This document shows positions 17,821 through 25,929 of a stretch of DNA of 64,000 bases, in pieces. The notes under the pieces are model-generated. The model worked only from the letters and a program-made list of their open reading frames with translations. It was not told the DNA's origin and searched no databases. Source of the stretch: Butyrivibrio sp. (GTDB lineage Bacteria; Bacillota; Clostridia; Lachnospirales; Lachnospiraceae); assembly GCA_017615275.1 (NCBI GenBank), contig JAGAAO010000078.1:1-64000 (forward strand), written 5' to 3'. The position numbers and the translations under genes were made by a program. Every line of letters begins with the position of its first letter. Positions within the stretch are counted from its first letter, which is position 1.

Positions 17821-17943
17821 ATGTCACCTACAATTATCAGAAAACGCTTATTCAAAATGTTTCCCGCGCGAAATCATTTTAGCGCACACTCTTTGCCATA
17901 GCAAGTAAATTTTACTTATAGCCGGTTATCTGATTTATCAAAC

Positions 17944-18504
17944 TCACACTTTAATTCCCATCATCATTACACTGACCATCTCTTTTAAGGCTTCACCGTA
18001 GCCACACCCTGACGTTGTGAGGTCAGTTGACCTGATAGTCTGCTCGATACAACCTATTAGCATAAGTCTGATAAATGTTATCGGAATCTTTCTTATCAGA
18101 TTCTTTTCCATTGCTTCTTCCAAAAGTTTGTCGGCATTTTCCCAGCTGTTTTCTATTCTATCAATTATATGGTCATACACCTCGGGATATTTTGCTTTTA
18201 ACTGATAAACTTTACCAAAATCAATATCTGCGTATTTATCCGGAAGGCACGATATTACAAGCGTAATTTTATCAAGCAGCTCAATGGAATCGTCAGCAAT
18301 GATCTCATTTTCTTTTTCCTTGATCTGCTCAAAAACGTAATCGACCGCGTCCTTAAGCAGTTCAACCTTATTGCCGAACAGCTTATAGACTGTCTTCTTA
18401 CTTATATGTATTTCTTCAACCAATTCATCGATAGTAAACTTGAGTCCTTTTTCATTGAAGTAAGCGATTGCCTCATCGATGACTTTAGCTTTTATGTCTT
18501 CCAA
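17944..18504 (-). CDS. TetR family transcriptional regulator
   Basis: 186 aa. N-terminal helix-turn-helix (about 8-50: AIAYFNEKGLKFTIDELVEEIHISKKTVYKLFGNK) is typical of TetR/AcrR, followed by a helical ligand-binding domain without informative motifs. Start is TTG at 18504, with GAGGAGG 5 nt before it. Targets unknown: neither neighbour (PepD upstream on the same strand, DUF1858 downstream) is an exporter. A 15-bp inverted repeat AAGTAAA-T-TTTACTT at 17903-17917 just past its stop could be an operator for the DUF1858 gene. Confidence 0.85.
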   Translation of the reverse strand: MEDIKAKVIDEAIAYFNEKGLKFTIDELVEEIHISKKTVYKLFGNKVELLKDAVDYVFEQIKEKENEIIADDSIELLDKITLVISCLPDKYADIDFGKVYQLKAKYPEVYDHIIDRIENSWENADKLLEEAMEKNLIRKIPITFIRLMLIGCIEQTIRSTDLTTSGCGYGEALKEMVSVMMMGIKV

Positions 18505-18557
18505 TACAACCTCCTCAATATATTGCCTCAGTACTCATATTGAAAACGTCGAATATA

Positions 18558-20003
18558 TCAGCGTTTTCCTAACACTGCCTTCAGATATTCCCATACATTC
18601 TTTGATGACTTAACTGACAATTTTTCCTTGGTGGAATGAATATCTGCCATATCGGGACCTATAGATATACAATCAAGCCCTTCTATCTTGCTGCTTATAA
18701 TACCGCATTCAAGACCTGCGTGTATAGCCTCAAGGGTAGGCTCTTTGCCATACATCTCTTTATATACTGAAACCATGTGGTCTCTTAATCCTGATTCACG
18801 TCTGTACTTCCAACCCGGATAATCACCTGTAATATATGTGCTTGCTCCAAAAGCTTCAGCAACGATCTTAAGCCTGTTCTTCAGATGCTCCTTGGATGAT
18901 CCGACACTGCTTCTGAGCGACTGAACGACAACAGCCTTATCTTCGCTTGTGCAGACAATTCCGATGTTTACAGATGTCTCCACAAGGCCTTCTACATCTG
19001 CACTCATTGCAAGAACTCCGTTAGGCATTGAAACGATCATCTTAACCATTTTCTCTGCGCTGACCTTATCAAGGCAATCCGCAGTTGCTTCACCTATTTC
19101 TGTAAGTGTAACCGCTGCATTCGGATCCTTTGTGCCAAGCTCATCTTTAACATTTCTGTCCGTTTTTGCAATACTATCTTTTATTTTTGCAAGATTACTT
19201 TCAGAAACAATAACTGTTGCAGTTGCTGCGAAAGGGATCGCATTATCCGCTGCTCCGCCGTTTAATTCCTTTATGTACAGCTCTGTATTCTCCATTGCCT
19301 CATACAAAGCTCTTGCACATAATATATCGGCATTTCCTCTCTCATGCTTGATCATTTCTCCGGAATGTCCACCCTGAAGTCCGGAAACTTCGATCTTACA
19401 TTCAATTCCCGATCTGCTTTCTCTCTTAATGGGAAGTTCCGAATGGAATGTAGCTCCACCCGCACAGCTTGTGATAAACACGCCTTCTTCCTCATTGTCG
19501 ATATTGATCATCTTCTTGCCGTTAAGTCCCGAAAGATCAAGTGCGGTTGCACCGATCATTCCGATTTCTTCGTTCGTGGTAATGATCACTTCAAGTGGCG
19601 GATGAGGAATATCTTTTGAATCCAAAAGTGCAAGTATATATGCCACTGCAATTCCGTCATCGCCTCCAAGGCTAGTACCGTCAGCCCAGATATATTCACC
19701 GTCAGTCTTTAATCTGAGACCTTCATTTGCCATATCTATATCGCAATCATCTTCTTTTACAGCGACCATATCCATATGTCCCTGCAAAATAACAGGCTCC
19801 ATATCCTCATATCCCTTTGATGCGGGCGCTTTTATTATGACATTGAGTTCTCCGTCACATATAACTTCCAACTGCCTGTCCTGAGCAAAAGAAACAAGAT
19901 AATTGCTTATCTGTTCCAGATTCTTCGATCCATGCGGTATATTGCATATCTCCTCAAAAAAATGAAAAACCTCTTTCGGCTCAATTTCCTGTAATACAGC
20001 CAT
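18558..20003 (-). CDS. pepD: Aminoacyl-histidine dipeptidase (M20 family)
   Basis: 481 aa, the usual PepD size. A cytoplasmic di-zinc M20 peptidase that cleaves dipeptides. Metal and catalytic motifs: LQGHMDMVAVK, DGTSLGGDDGIAVAY, TTNEEIGMIGA, INIDNEEEGVF with the characteristic CAGGA, and the C-terminal HAGLECGII. The frame is open 21 codons upstream, but ATG 20003 (MAVLQEIEPKEVFHFFEEIC) has GGAGG 8 nt before it and matches family N-termini. Weak hairpin (18542-18568) overlaps the end and may terminate transcription. Confidence 0.94.
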   Translation of the reverse strand: MAVLQEIEPKEVFHFFEEICNIPHGSKNLEQISNYLVSFAQDRQLEVICDGELNVIIKAPASKGYEDMEPVILQGHMDMVAVKEDDCDIDMANEGLRLKTDGEYIWADGTSLGGDDGIAVAYILALLDSKDIPHPPLEVIITTNEEIGMIGATALDLSGLNGKKMINIDNEEEGVFITSCAGGATFHSELPIKRESRSGIECKIEVSGLQGGHSGEMIKHERGNADILCARALYEAMENTELYIKELNGGAADNAIPFAATATVIVSESNLAKIKDSIAKTDRNVKDELGTKDPNAAVTLTEIGEATADCLDKVSAEKMVKMIVSMPNGVLAMSADVEGLVETSVNIGIVCTSEDKAVVVQSLRSSVGSSKEHLKNRLKIVAEAFGASTYITGDYPGWKYRRESGLRDHMVSVYKEMYGKEPTLEAIHAGLECGIISSKIEGLDCISIGPDMADIHSTKEKLSVKSSKNVWEYLKAVLGKR

Positions 20004-20055
20004 TAATGTTTCCTCCAAAAAATTCCTAGCTAAGTGCTCTACACTACACAAAAAA

Positions 20056-20079
20056 AGAAGTCTCATAATCGAGACTTCT
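20056..20079 (-). terminator. Terminator of the infC-rpmI-rplT operon
   Basis: 9-bp perfect stem AGAAGTCTC/GAGACTTCT, 6-nt loop, followed by T7 on the minus strand, about 55 nt past rplT. Confidence 0.88.
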
Positions 20080-20131
20080 CTATTCTATCGCAACAAAATC
20101 GTTTTATCAACGAATGTCTATCGAGGCTAAA

Positions 20132-20488
20132 TTATGCGATCTTTGTCTTAGCAAGCTCTGCAAGTGTCTTGAATCCGTCAGGATCGTTAACTGCAAGCTC
20201 TGCAAGCATCTTTCTGTTGATATCTACGCCTGCAAGCTTAAGACCGTGCATCATGTTGCTGTATGAAAGACCATTAATTCTAGCTGCAGCATTGATACGT
20301 GTGATCCAGAGAGATCTCATATCTCTCTTCTTCTGCTTACGTCCTGCGAATGCAGAAGTAAGTGCTCTCATAACTGACTGTTTTGCAACTCTATACTGTT
20401 TTGATCTTGCTCCTCTGTAGCCCTTTGCAAGTTTTAATACTCTTTTGTGCTTTTTCTTGGCATTTAATGCACCTTTAACTCTTGCCAT
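20132..20488 (-). CDS. rplT: 50S ribosomal protein L20
   Basis: 118 aa, full length ([26 protein letters not shown]... [14 protein letters not shown]). Binds 23S rRNA early in 50S assembly and, in Gram-positive bacteria, represses its own operon by acting on the infC leader. Third gene of infC-rpmI-rplT; good RBS (AGGAGG) in the 80-nt gap after rpmI. Confidence 0.98.
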   Translation of the reverse strand: MARVKGALNAKKKHKRVLKLAKGYRGARSKQYRVAKQSVMRALTSAFAGRKQKKRDMRSLWITRINAAARINGLSYSNMMHGLKLAGVDINRKMLAELAVNDPDGFKTLAELAKTKIA

Positions 20489-20568
20489 TTGAATATCCTC
20501 CTAATATTTTCTGATTCCATAACGAACACGGGATATCACCAAACAAACTTATCCCTGAAATGTTGAAC

Positions 20569-20769
20569 TTACGCGTAAGGCAGTATGCTCTTCATTGCCT
20601 TTACATTTGTAGCGTCAACAAGTCCTGCATGTCTCAAGTTTCTCTTTCTCTTTGTGGACTTCTTTGTCAAGATGTGGCGCTTATACGCTTTGTTTCTCAT
20701 AAGCTTGCCTGTGCCAGTAACCTTAAATCTCTTGGCAGCAGCTTTCTTTGTTTTCATCTTTTGCTGCAT
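20569..20769 (-). CDS. rpmI: 50S ribosomal protein L35
   Basis: 66 aa, full length. Typical highly basic sequence ([28 protein letters not shown], ending in SILPYA); the translated start here reads [13 protein letters not shown], so ATG at 20757 is an alternative, but AGGAGG lies 8 nt before 20769. Middle gene of the operon, 65 nt after infC. Confidence 0.96.
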   Translation of the reverse strand: MQQKMKTKKAAAKRFKVTGTGKLMRNKAYKRHILTKKSTKRKRNLRHAGLVDATNVKAMKSILPYA

Positions 20770-20834
20770 AACTAAATCCTCCTGTGAATCTTAAGTTTAT
20801 TCTATGTGTTCAACCAAAAGTAATGGTAAAAACC

Positions 20835-21344
20835 TTATTTTTTCTTTTCTGTAAGGAACATTGTCATGCTACGTCCCTCAACCTTAGGCTGCTTCTCGAT
20901 AGTAGCAACATCACTGAGTGCCTCGGCAAAATCTGTAAGGATATGCACACTTGCACCCATATGAGCCATCTCACGGCCACGGAAACGAAGTGTAATCTTT
21001 ACTCTGTTTCCTTTCTCAAGGAACTTCTTAGCTGCATTGACCTTAGTGTTAAGATCGTTTGTATCGATATTGGGAGAAAGCCTTATCTCCTTGATCTCTA
21101 CTGTCTTCTGCTTCTTTCTTGCCTCTTTTTCTTTGCGAAGCTGTTCATACTTAAACTTACCGTAATCAACAACTCTGCAAACAGGTGGCTTGGCGTTCGG
21201 GGCGATCATAACAAGATCCACACCTGCATCGTCGGCTGTCTTCCTGGCATCCTGAATTGACATAACACCGAGCTGTTCGCCTTCGATTCCGATCACACGA
21301 ACTTCCTTAGCTCTGATCTGTTCATTGATAAATAACTCGCTAAT
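20835..21344 (-). CDS. infC: Translation initiation factor IF-3, AUU start codon
   Basis: 169 aa from the chosen start. IF-3 binds the 30S subunit and checks start codons. The family N-terminus is ISELFINEQIRAKEVRVIG, and exactly there lies an ATT codon (21342-21344) with GGAGG 8 nt upstream. The longest open frame goes on 50 codons to an ATG at 21494, but that extra part is the transcribed leader with its attenuator and has no IF-3 character. AUU starts are known for infC in other bacteria, where IF-3 discriminates against its own mRNA; so self-regulation is likely here. C-terminal domain ends SMTMFLTEKKK. Confidence 0.95.
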   Translation of the reverse strand: MSELFINEQIRAKEVRVIGIEGEQLGVMSIQDARKTADDAGVDLVMIAPNAKPPVCRVVDYGKFKYEQLRKEKEARKKQKTVEIKEIRLSPNIDTNDLNTKVNAAKKFLEKGNRVKITLRFRGREMAHMGASVHILTDFAEALSDVATIEKQPKVEGRSMTMFLTEKKK

Positions 21345-21505
21345 GGCTTTATCCTCCGCAAAAATAAAAAAGTGAATACACAATGTATCCACTTGTCTTG
21401 TCACAATAAAAACCCTAAGGTAATATTTTTGAAAGATATTAACACCTACTGGCTGTGCCGCAGGGTGAGAGTGGATACTCTGCTTTGTTTTCAAATACTA
21501 GAGTA
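21345..21505 (-). promoter_or_regulatory. infC leader with terminator/antiterminator (L20-type leader)
   Basis: The leader between promoter and infC holds a 10-bp intrinsic terminator (arms 21371-21380 and 21384-21393, AGTGGATACA/TGTATTCACT on the minus strand, one G-U pair) followed by TTTTTT. About 80 nt earlier, 21470-21478 reads GTATCCACT on the minus strand, which is perfectly complementary to the 5' arm of the terminator. This is the layout of the L20 leader of low-GC Gram-positives, in which L20 binding shifts the balance to termination. Confidence 0.85.
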
Positions 21506-21533
21506 ATATATCACAGTCAAATATGGCTGTCAA
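21505..21533 (-). promoter_or_regulatory. infC operon promoter
   Basis: Minus strand TTGACA (21528-21533), 17 nt, TATATT (21505-21510). The -35 box overlaps the last codons of the upstream VanZ-like gene. Confidence 0.85.
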
Positions 21534-22096
21534 CCTTTTTTCTTTTTATCGTCCTTACCCTTCTCATCCTTATGATTGGAAAGCGGTTTGAAAATAGTCA
21601 TTCTTCCCGTCCAACCTACAATTCTGGTAAGTATTATTCCCGGAAACGCTCCCGAACAGTCTATCATTACATCTTTGGGCGAAGGTCCCCTTCCCATGAC
21701 AAAGGATTGATGATATTCATCCAGTCCCGCGAATCCCGCGCAGAACGCCCCCGCAAAGAACACGAGCCACAGTCCTCTCACGCCGTATACATAGAGAGGA
21801 AACGCAACGGATACTCCGAGAAAAAAGTACTCGGTAAAATGAGCCGTCTTTCTCACATAATACTGATACTTTGTTGAAAGTTCCGCAATTCTCTCCTGGC
21901 TCCATCCCTTGTCCAGTTTCTCGTTCGCAAAAGTAAATATCTTTACACCGACCTTGTAACTGAGCTGACTGCTCGTAGTACCTTCCTGTGAGGAAAGCAT
22001 GAATATCAGGCACATCATCATGATTGCCGGCATAAACGACATAGGTTTAAGCACAAATCTAAGCGTTTCTTTTATATATAATAAAAAATACTTCAT
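21530..22096 (-). CDS. VanZ-like family membrane protein
   Basis: 188 aa with four predicted membrane segments (about 22-38, 88-106, 110-130, 145-165). Family marks: MLSSQEGTTSSQLS after TM1, KTAHFTEYFFLGV, FAGLDEYHQSFVMGRGPSPKDVMID. VanZ proteins are linked to low-level teicoplanin resistance in enterococci, but most relatives have unknown function. Its ATG overlaps the flavin reductase stop by 4 nt (ATGA), so the two are coupled. C-terminus is Lys/Asp-rich (DKKKKG). Confidence 0.9.
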   Translation of the reverse strand: MKYFLLYIKETLRFVLKPMSFMPAIMMMCLIFMLSSQEGTTSSQLSYKVGVKIFTFANEKLDKGWSQERIAELSTKYQYYVRKTAHFTEYFFLGVSVAFPLYVYGVRGLWLVFFAGAFCAGFAGLDEYHQSFVMGRGPSPKDVMIDCSGAFPGIILTRIVGWTGRMTIFKPLSNHKDEKGKDDKKKKG

Positions 22097-22695
22097 TTCT
22101 TCCTTTTTACCGTCTTTTTCTTAGCCACGCTGTACCCGAATTTCCCGATCTTCTCTCCGAGTGTAAAATACTCTCCGTGTGAATATGAAATAAGGTCCGC
22201 AGCGCGCAGATCAAATTTTCCTTTATTGTCTAAAAGTTTCTCATCTACAGTTACTCCCAGAACTTCAGCCACAAACATATCATGGCTTCCAAGTTCCAGT
22301 ATGTTTCGAACTTTGCATTCGATGTTAACGGGGCTCTCAGCTATCCCAGGTGCCGACACAAATCTTGACTCCAAAGGAGTAAGATGCATCTCTTTAAATT
22401 TGTCATAATCTTTTCCCGACCTTACGCCGCACCAATCAGTCGCAGCCGCAAGTTTTCTGTTTGTAAGATTAACAACAAACTCTCCCGTCTCCTTGATTAT
22501 ATCGTAAGAATAACGTTCTTTTCTCACAGATATGGACAGCATGGCAGGTGAACTGCACACATTGCCCGCCCAGGCTACAGTAATTATATTAGGTCTTTCG
22601 CCCTCTCTTTTGCAACTGACCATAACAGCAGGTATGGGATAGAGCATATTTCCGGGCTTCCATAATTCTTTTCCGTTTATATTTTTATTTTCCAA
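22093..22695 (-). CDS. Flavin reductase family (FMN-binding split barrel) protein
   Basis: 200 aa. Matches the DIM6/NTAB flavin reductase-like family: PIPAVMVSCKREGERPNIITVAWAGNVCSSPAMLSISVRKERYSYDII, EFVVNLTN, FVAEVLGVTVDE. Likely binds FMN; electron partner unknown. Start is TTG 22695 with GAGGTGAG upstream; no ATG fits better. C-terminal tail is basic (AKKKTVKRKK). First gene of a two-gene unit with the VanZ-like gene. Confidence 0.88.
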   Translation of the reverse strand: MENKNINGKELWKPGNMLYPIPAVMVSCKREGERPNIITVAWAGNVCSSPAMLSISVRKERYSYDIIKETGEFVVNLTNRKLAAATDWCGVRSGKDYDKFKEMHLTPLESRFVSAPGIAESPVNIECKVRNILELGSHDMFVAEVLGVTVDEKLLDNKGKFDLRAADLISYSHGEYFTLGEKIGKFGYSVAKKKTVKRKK

Positions 22696-22726
22696 TTAAC
22701 TCACCTCAAAAAATTCAGTTGTCATA

Positions 22727-22755
22727 TCTATACAGGGAAAAGAATAAAATGTCAA
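22727..22755 (-). promoter_or_regulatory. Promoter of the flavin reductase-VanZ unit
   Basis: Minus strand TTGACA (22750-22755), 17 nt, TATAGA (22727-22732), in the 66-nt gap after the GH13 gene. Confidence 0.65.
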
Positions 22756-22761
22756 ATCCGT

Positions 22762-24519
22762 TTATTCATCGCACGACAGAACCGCAATTGAATAAGCCGG
22801 AAGACTTATCGCCACTCTTTCTTGTGTCCCAGAAAGCCTGCATACATCATCCCCCGCCGCCAACGTGTAAATAAGCTTTTTATAACCGCTTGTTTTCTCA
22901 CACTTCGACAGATCTATATCTTTGAAACCGGAACCCGTATTTACAACTATAAGAAGTTTATCCGGACCAAAACCGGCTGTCTCATCCCCGCACTTTTCCA
23001 TGACGGCGTCTATTTCCTTTTGTCCGAGACTCCTTGTAAATGCACAGACGTCCTGCCCTGATATCTCATTAATAGTTCTTGTGCGCCCTCTTGCTATAAC
23101 AGGGTACATATTCCTAAGATCCATAACATCCTTATAAAAAGAATAAATGGAATGCTTATCCTTCACCTGTTCATCGAAGGGATCATACTTCATATTTATA
23201 TTCCCGGCAGGTGCTTCGCACATGCCTTTCACCAGCGCGGCATTTTCCTTATTAGGACTGTTCACATCTGTCCAGTACATAGGATTTCCCACATCTGCAT
23301 CAATATATTTTCTGGGCATTCCCAGTTCTTCGCCGAAATATACAAAGACATTTCCCGTCATCAGCATGTTGAGCGCTGCGGCAATCTTTGTCTTACTCTC
23401 TGCGTTTTCACCCATATAATATCCCGCAGTTCCGACAGTAAATCTGTTGGCATAAAAAGGTGCGTCTATACCTTCTTTATTTATGAGCGAAATGGCGCCT
23501 TCAGTATTCTCCATAGCCACCGAAAATTGCGATGCCGGAAGTTGTTCGTTCACAATTCTTGTTATGAAACCGTCTTCTCCCGTGTAATCATAGTCAAAAA
23601 AGCTGTCTATTCCGCTTGCGTAATACTTCTCATATTTTGTGGAAGAACCCTTTGCTTCGCCAACGATGTAAAGATCCGGATTCTTTTCTTTTGCACAAGT
23701 ATTGAACCACGTAAGGAATTCGATCGTCTTATCGTCATCATCTCCGTAATAGTCAGAAACAGATTTCAAACTGAATCCGTCAACTCCGTGCGATATCCAG
23801 AACTGGGCAACATCTTCAAGTGACCTTCTGACCTTCTCGCTGTCAAGATTAAGTTCAGGCTTGGACATATCGGTATTTGCCTCATAGTACCATTCCGAAT
23901 CCGCGATGTGGATATAGCCTTCTTTTGCCTCTTTTGAAAAAATATAGTAATCGAGATACGGACACTTCTTGATATCACTTTCGTAAAAAAGGTATTGTCC
24001 TTCAGTCTCTTTTATCGATGATCTCACGGAACGAACTTTATTATTTCTAAGATAAGTCGCAGCGGCCCTAAACCAAGGATGATCCGTTGATGTACTGTTA
24101 AACTCAAGCTTCATAATAAGTTTGATTTTCCTGTCATGGCACTCCTGCACCAGCTGAGTAAAGTCATTCATCGTTCCGATCCTCGGATCGATGTTTCTGT
24201 AATCCACTATATCAAATCTATCGCGGCTCGCAGTCTTACACACAGGCGACAGCACGATCTCATTGCATCCCAGATCTGCTCCGCTAACATATTTGCCGTC
24301 GTTTATATAATCAAGCTTCTGTATAACCCCTTGAAGATCTCCGACTCCGTCGTCATCCGTATCAAAAAAAGAGCATACATAGATCTCGTATGCAATCCTG
24401 TAATTATCATCTATAACGTTAAGCGGAACGCTCTCGGTCTCCGCTTCTTTTCCATTGCATGCGCAAGTTCCCGCAGCAAGTACGATTGCACAAACTGCTG
24501 CAATCAATTTGTTTTTCAT
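22762..24519 (-). CDS. GH13 alpha-amylase-like lipoprotein with degraded catalytic site
   Basis: 585 aa. Signal sequence MKNKLIAAVCAIVLAAGTCAC suggests a lipoprotein (Cys19 or Cys21). The mature protein follows the GH13 barrel from YEIYVCSFFDTDDDGVGDLQGVIQKLDYI onward, but invariant residues are changed: region I reads KLEFNSTSTDHPWF (usual Asp is Lys137, usual His is Ser142) and region II reads GFSLKSVS (usual Arg is Ser250, nucleophile Asp is Lys252). The Glu of region III is kept (VGEAKGS, Glu288). The region IV His-Asp pair is not evident. It may bind sugar without cleaving it. Start 24519 has GAGGGTGAG upstream and lies about 15 nt after the expected transcription start (TGTTATACT, 24541-24549). 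Confidence 0.82.
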   Translation of the reverse strand: MKNKLIAAVCAIVLAAGTCACNGKEAETESVPLNVIDDNYRIAYEIYVCSFFDTDDDGVGDLQGVIQKLDYINDGKYVSGADLGCNEIVLSPVCKTASRDRFDIVDYRNIDPRIGTMNDFTQLVQECHDRKIKLIMKLEFNSTSTDHPWFRAAATYLRNNKVRSVRSSIKETEGQYLFYESDIKKCPYLDYYIFSKEAKEGYIHIADSEWYYEANTDMSKPELNLDSEKVRRSLEDVAQFWISHGVDGFSLKSVSDYYGDDDDKTIEFLTWFNTCAKEKNPDLYIVGEAKGSSTKYEKYYASGIDSFFDYDYTGEDGFITRIVNEQLPASQFSVAMENTEGAISLINKEGIDAPFYANRFTVGTAGYYMGENAESKTKIAAALNMLMTGNVFVYFGEELGMPRKYIDADVGNPMYWTDVNSPNKENAALVKGMCEAPAGNINMKYDPFDEQVKDKHSIYSFYKDVMDLRNMYPVIARGRTRTINEISGQDVCAFTRSLGQKEIDAVMEKCGDETAGFGPDKLLIVVNTGSGFKDIDLSKCEKTSGYKKLIYTLAAGDDVCRLSGTQERVAISLPAYSIAVLSCDE

Positions 24520-24540
24520 TCTTCTCACCCTCATATCCCG

Positions 24541-24549
24541 AAGTATAAC
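24541..24549 (-). promoter_or_regulatory. Extended -10 promoter of the GH13 lipoprotein gene
   Basis: Minus strand TGTTATACT (TGn plus TATACT). No -35 at the right distance, as is common for extended -10 promoters. Confidence 0.5.
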
Positions 24550-24708
24550 ACATATGTCAACCCATAGGATGCAAGCCGTCTGTTCGGGCAATTGCTGTGG
24601 TATGCAGTTGGAAATGCTTATACTCTTGCTATTGAAGTTTATCTAAGGCGGAGGGGCACAGGGGCATATATCCGAAAACGCTTGTGTTCGTCTGCGTACC
24701 AGCGCACC

Positions 24709-24743
24709 AAAAAACCGCTTAACCATGCAGATTAAGCGGTTTT
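24709..24743 (-). terminator. Terminator of tRNA-Trp
   Basis: 12-bp stem AAAACCGCTTAA/TTAAGCGGTTTT (9-nt loop), then TTTTTT on the minus strand, just past the tRNA. Confidence 0.88.
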
Positions 24744-24751
24744 CAATATAG

Positions 24752-24823
24752 CAGGGGAAGCAGGATTCGAACCCGCATGAGCGGTTTTGGAGACCGGCAT
24801 ACTAGCCATTGTATGATTCCCCT
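24752..24823 (-). tRNA. tRNA-Trp (anticodon CCA)
   Basis: Minus strand: acceptor AGGGGAA/TTCCCCT, D-stem ATAC/GTAT, anticodon loop CTCCAAA (anticodon CCA), T-arm GCGGG-TTCGAAT-CCTGC, discriminator G as expected for Trp. The outermost anticodon-stem pair (27-43) is a C-C mismatch. CCA is not encoded. Confidence 0.93.
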
Positions 24824-24864
24824 ATTTATACGGTTTGTCGGCACATGTCGCACCAACGAATGAA

Positions 24865-24893
24865 ATTATATCATAGCATTTTAGCGTTGTAAA
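24865..24893 (-). promoter_or_regulatory. tRNA-Trp promoter
   Basis: Minus strand TTTACA (24888-24893), 17 nt, TATAAT (24865-24870). Confidence 0.85.
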
Positions 24894-24971
24894 GCAAATT
24901 TAAAAAAGAATTAGATCGCCTGATATGTTTCGGAAATGGCGGTGGTATATTATCAGCCTCTCCCCAACTGC

Positions 24972-25260
24972 GACACTCGACAAGCTATCACACAGCAATT
25001 ACTAGTGTCGTTATCTTTAAGTTTCTGCCGCTCCCGACACTCATATCACAAGACACCTCTCCTACGAGTGTCTTTTTTGAACCAATTCTACTGATTATCT
25101 CTAATTCAAACACTCGCCATGTAACTCAATCGCAATTTTAGTGTCGAATCTTCTTTTTTCGACACTCCGGTGGACCTGTTGTGCTTCTACAAGTGTCTGC
25201 CACTTCATATACAATTGTATGGCAACACTCGAAATTAACCGCTCCCGATTTAGAAGTGTT
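24972..25260. repeat. Array A of five phased 37-bp inverted repeats
   Basis: Five units of the form (G/A)ACACTC-N24-N-AGTGT(C/T): 24972-25009, 25036-25072, 25109-25145, 25161-25197, 25224-25260. Four are exactly 37 bp and one 38. Linkers are 26, 36, 15 and 26 bp. Unit starts fall 64, 137, 189 and 252 bp from the first, close to 6, 13, 18 and 24 turns of B-DNA, and the two arms of a unit are 31 bp apart (3 turns). The units are otherwise unlike one another, but units 1-4 align with array B. It fills the 489-nt stretch between tRNA-Trp and the GNAT gene, in which no gene is visible. Confidence 0.85.
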
Positions 25261-25312
25261 CTCATGCAGATCAGTTCCGATTAACAATCTGCCAAACGCA
25301 GAACCCTCCCCA

Positions 25313-25726
25313 TTAAAGCTCTTTTGTATAGTAATGTCTTTTCCCTGTATACGGATATTCCTCAAGGGTAAAGACCTCTTTATATCCATGCTTTTTGTAA
25401 AACTCCGGTGCCTGAAAAGAAAAAGTATCCACAAAAGCATACTTGCATCCGCGTTTTTTTGCTTCACTCTCAGCAGCATCTAAAAGCCCGCTGCCAACGC
25501 CTTTTTCTCGGAGATTCTCACTGACAAAAAGATAATGTACACAAAGCCAATTCCCGAAAGTTTCGCCGGTTAATCCTGCGAGTTTTCTGTTATTCTCATC
25601 TTCATAATATATCCCCAGCGGAACATTCTTCGACTCTTCGCGATTGCTGATATTATATTCTTTCAGCATTTCATATATCTCATCGATATCGCGCTCATCT
25701 CCATCCGCAGTAATTCTGAAGTTCAT
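25313..25726 (-). CDS. GNAT family N-acetyltransferase
   Basis: 137 aa. One GNAT domain: N-terminal DGDERDIDEIYEMLKEYN, acetyl-CoA loop LREKGVGSGLLDAAESEAKKRGCKYAFVDTFSFQAPEFYKKHGYKEVF (a clear R/Q-x-x-G-x-G/A pattern, here REKGVGSG), and the C-terminal strand YYTKEL. Substrate unknown; relatives acetylate small molecules or antibiotics. RBS AGGAG before ATG 25726. Monocistronic, with array A directly behind its stop codon. Confidence 0.9.
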   Translation of the reverse strand: MNFRITADGDERDIDEIYEMLKEYNISNREESKNVPLGIYYEDENNRKLAGLTGETFGNWLCVHYLFVSENLREKGVGSGLLDAAESEAKKRGCKYAFVDTFSFQAPEFYKKHGYKEVFTLEEYPYTGKRHYYTKEL

Positions 25727-25741
25727 GCATTATTCTCCTGT

Positions 25742-25904
25742 TCAATGTATCTTATAAATCATAGTAGCATATCAAGCCACTATTTCTTAAGGAGATTTAA
25801 GAATTATCTACAACAGTTCTTAAGATTTGTCTGATATCATGTATAAAGTCGACGGTCTTTCAACGACAATTCTAAGTCGACACATGGCGAATTCGCCAAA
25901 TCTT
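25742..25904 (+). repeat. Duplicated upstream segment of Rpn genes, copy 1
   Basis: About 160 bp recurring at 27547-27698. The right 87 bp (25818-25904 against 27612-27698) differ at only about six positions. It contains TCTTAAGA and the perfect palindrome TGGCGAATTCGCCA (25885-25898). Located between the GNAT gene (minus) and the Rpn gene (plus). Confidence 0.75.
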
Positions 25905-25929
25905 TTTATCCAGAAAGGAATTATCTAAA

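Noticed and set aside
21345..21494. 50-codon N-terminal extension of IF-3
   Set aside because: It covers the attenuator and has no IF-3 likeness; the AUU at 21344 with GGAGG fits the family N-terminus.
24972..25260. CRISPR-like array
   Set aside because: Repeated arms are only 6-7 bp, are inverted within each unit, and the linkers vary from 15 to 36 bp; there is no direct repeat of CRISPR length and no cas gene.
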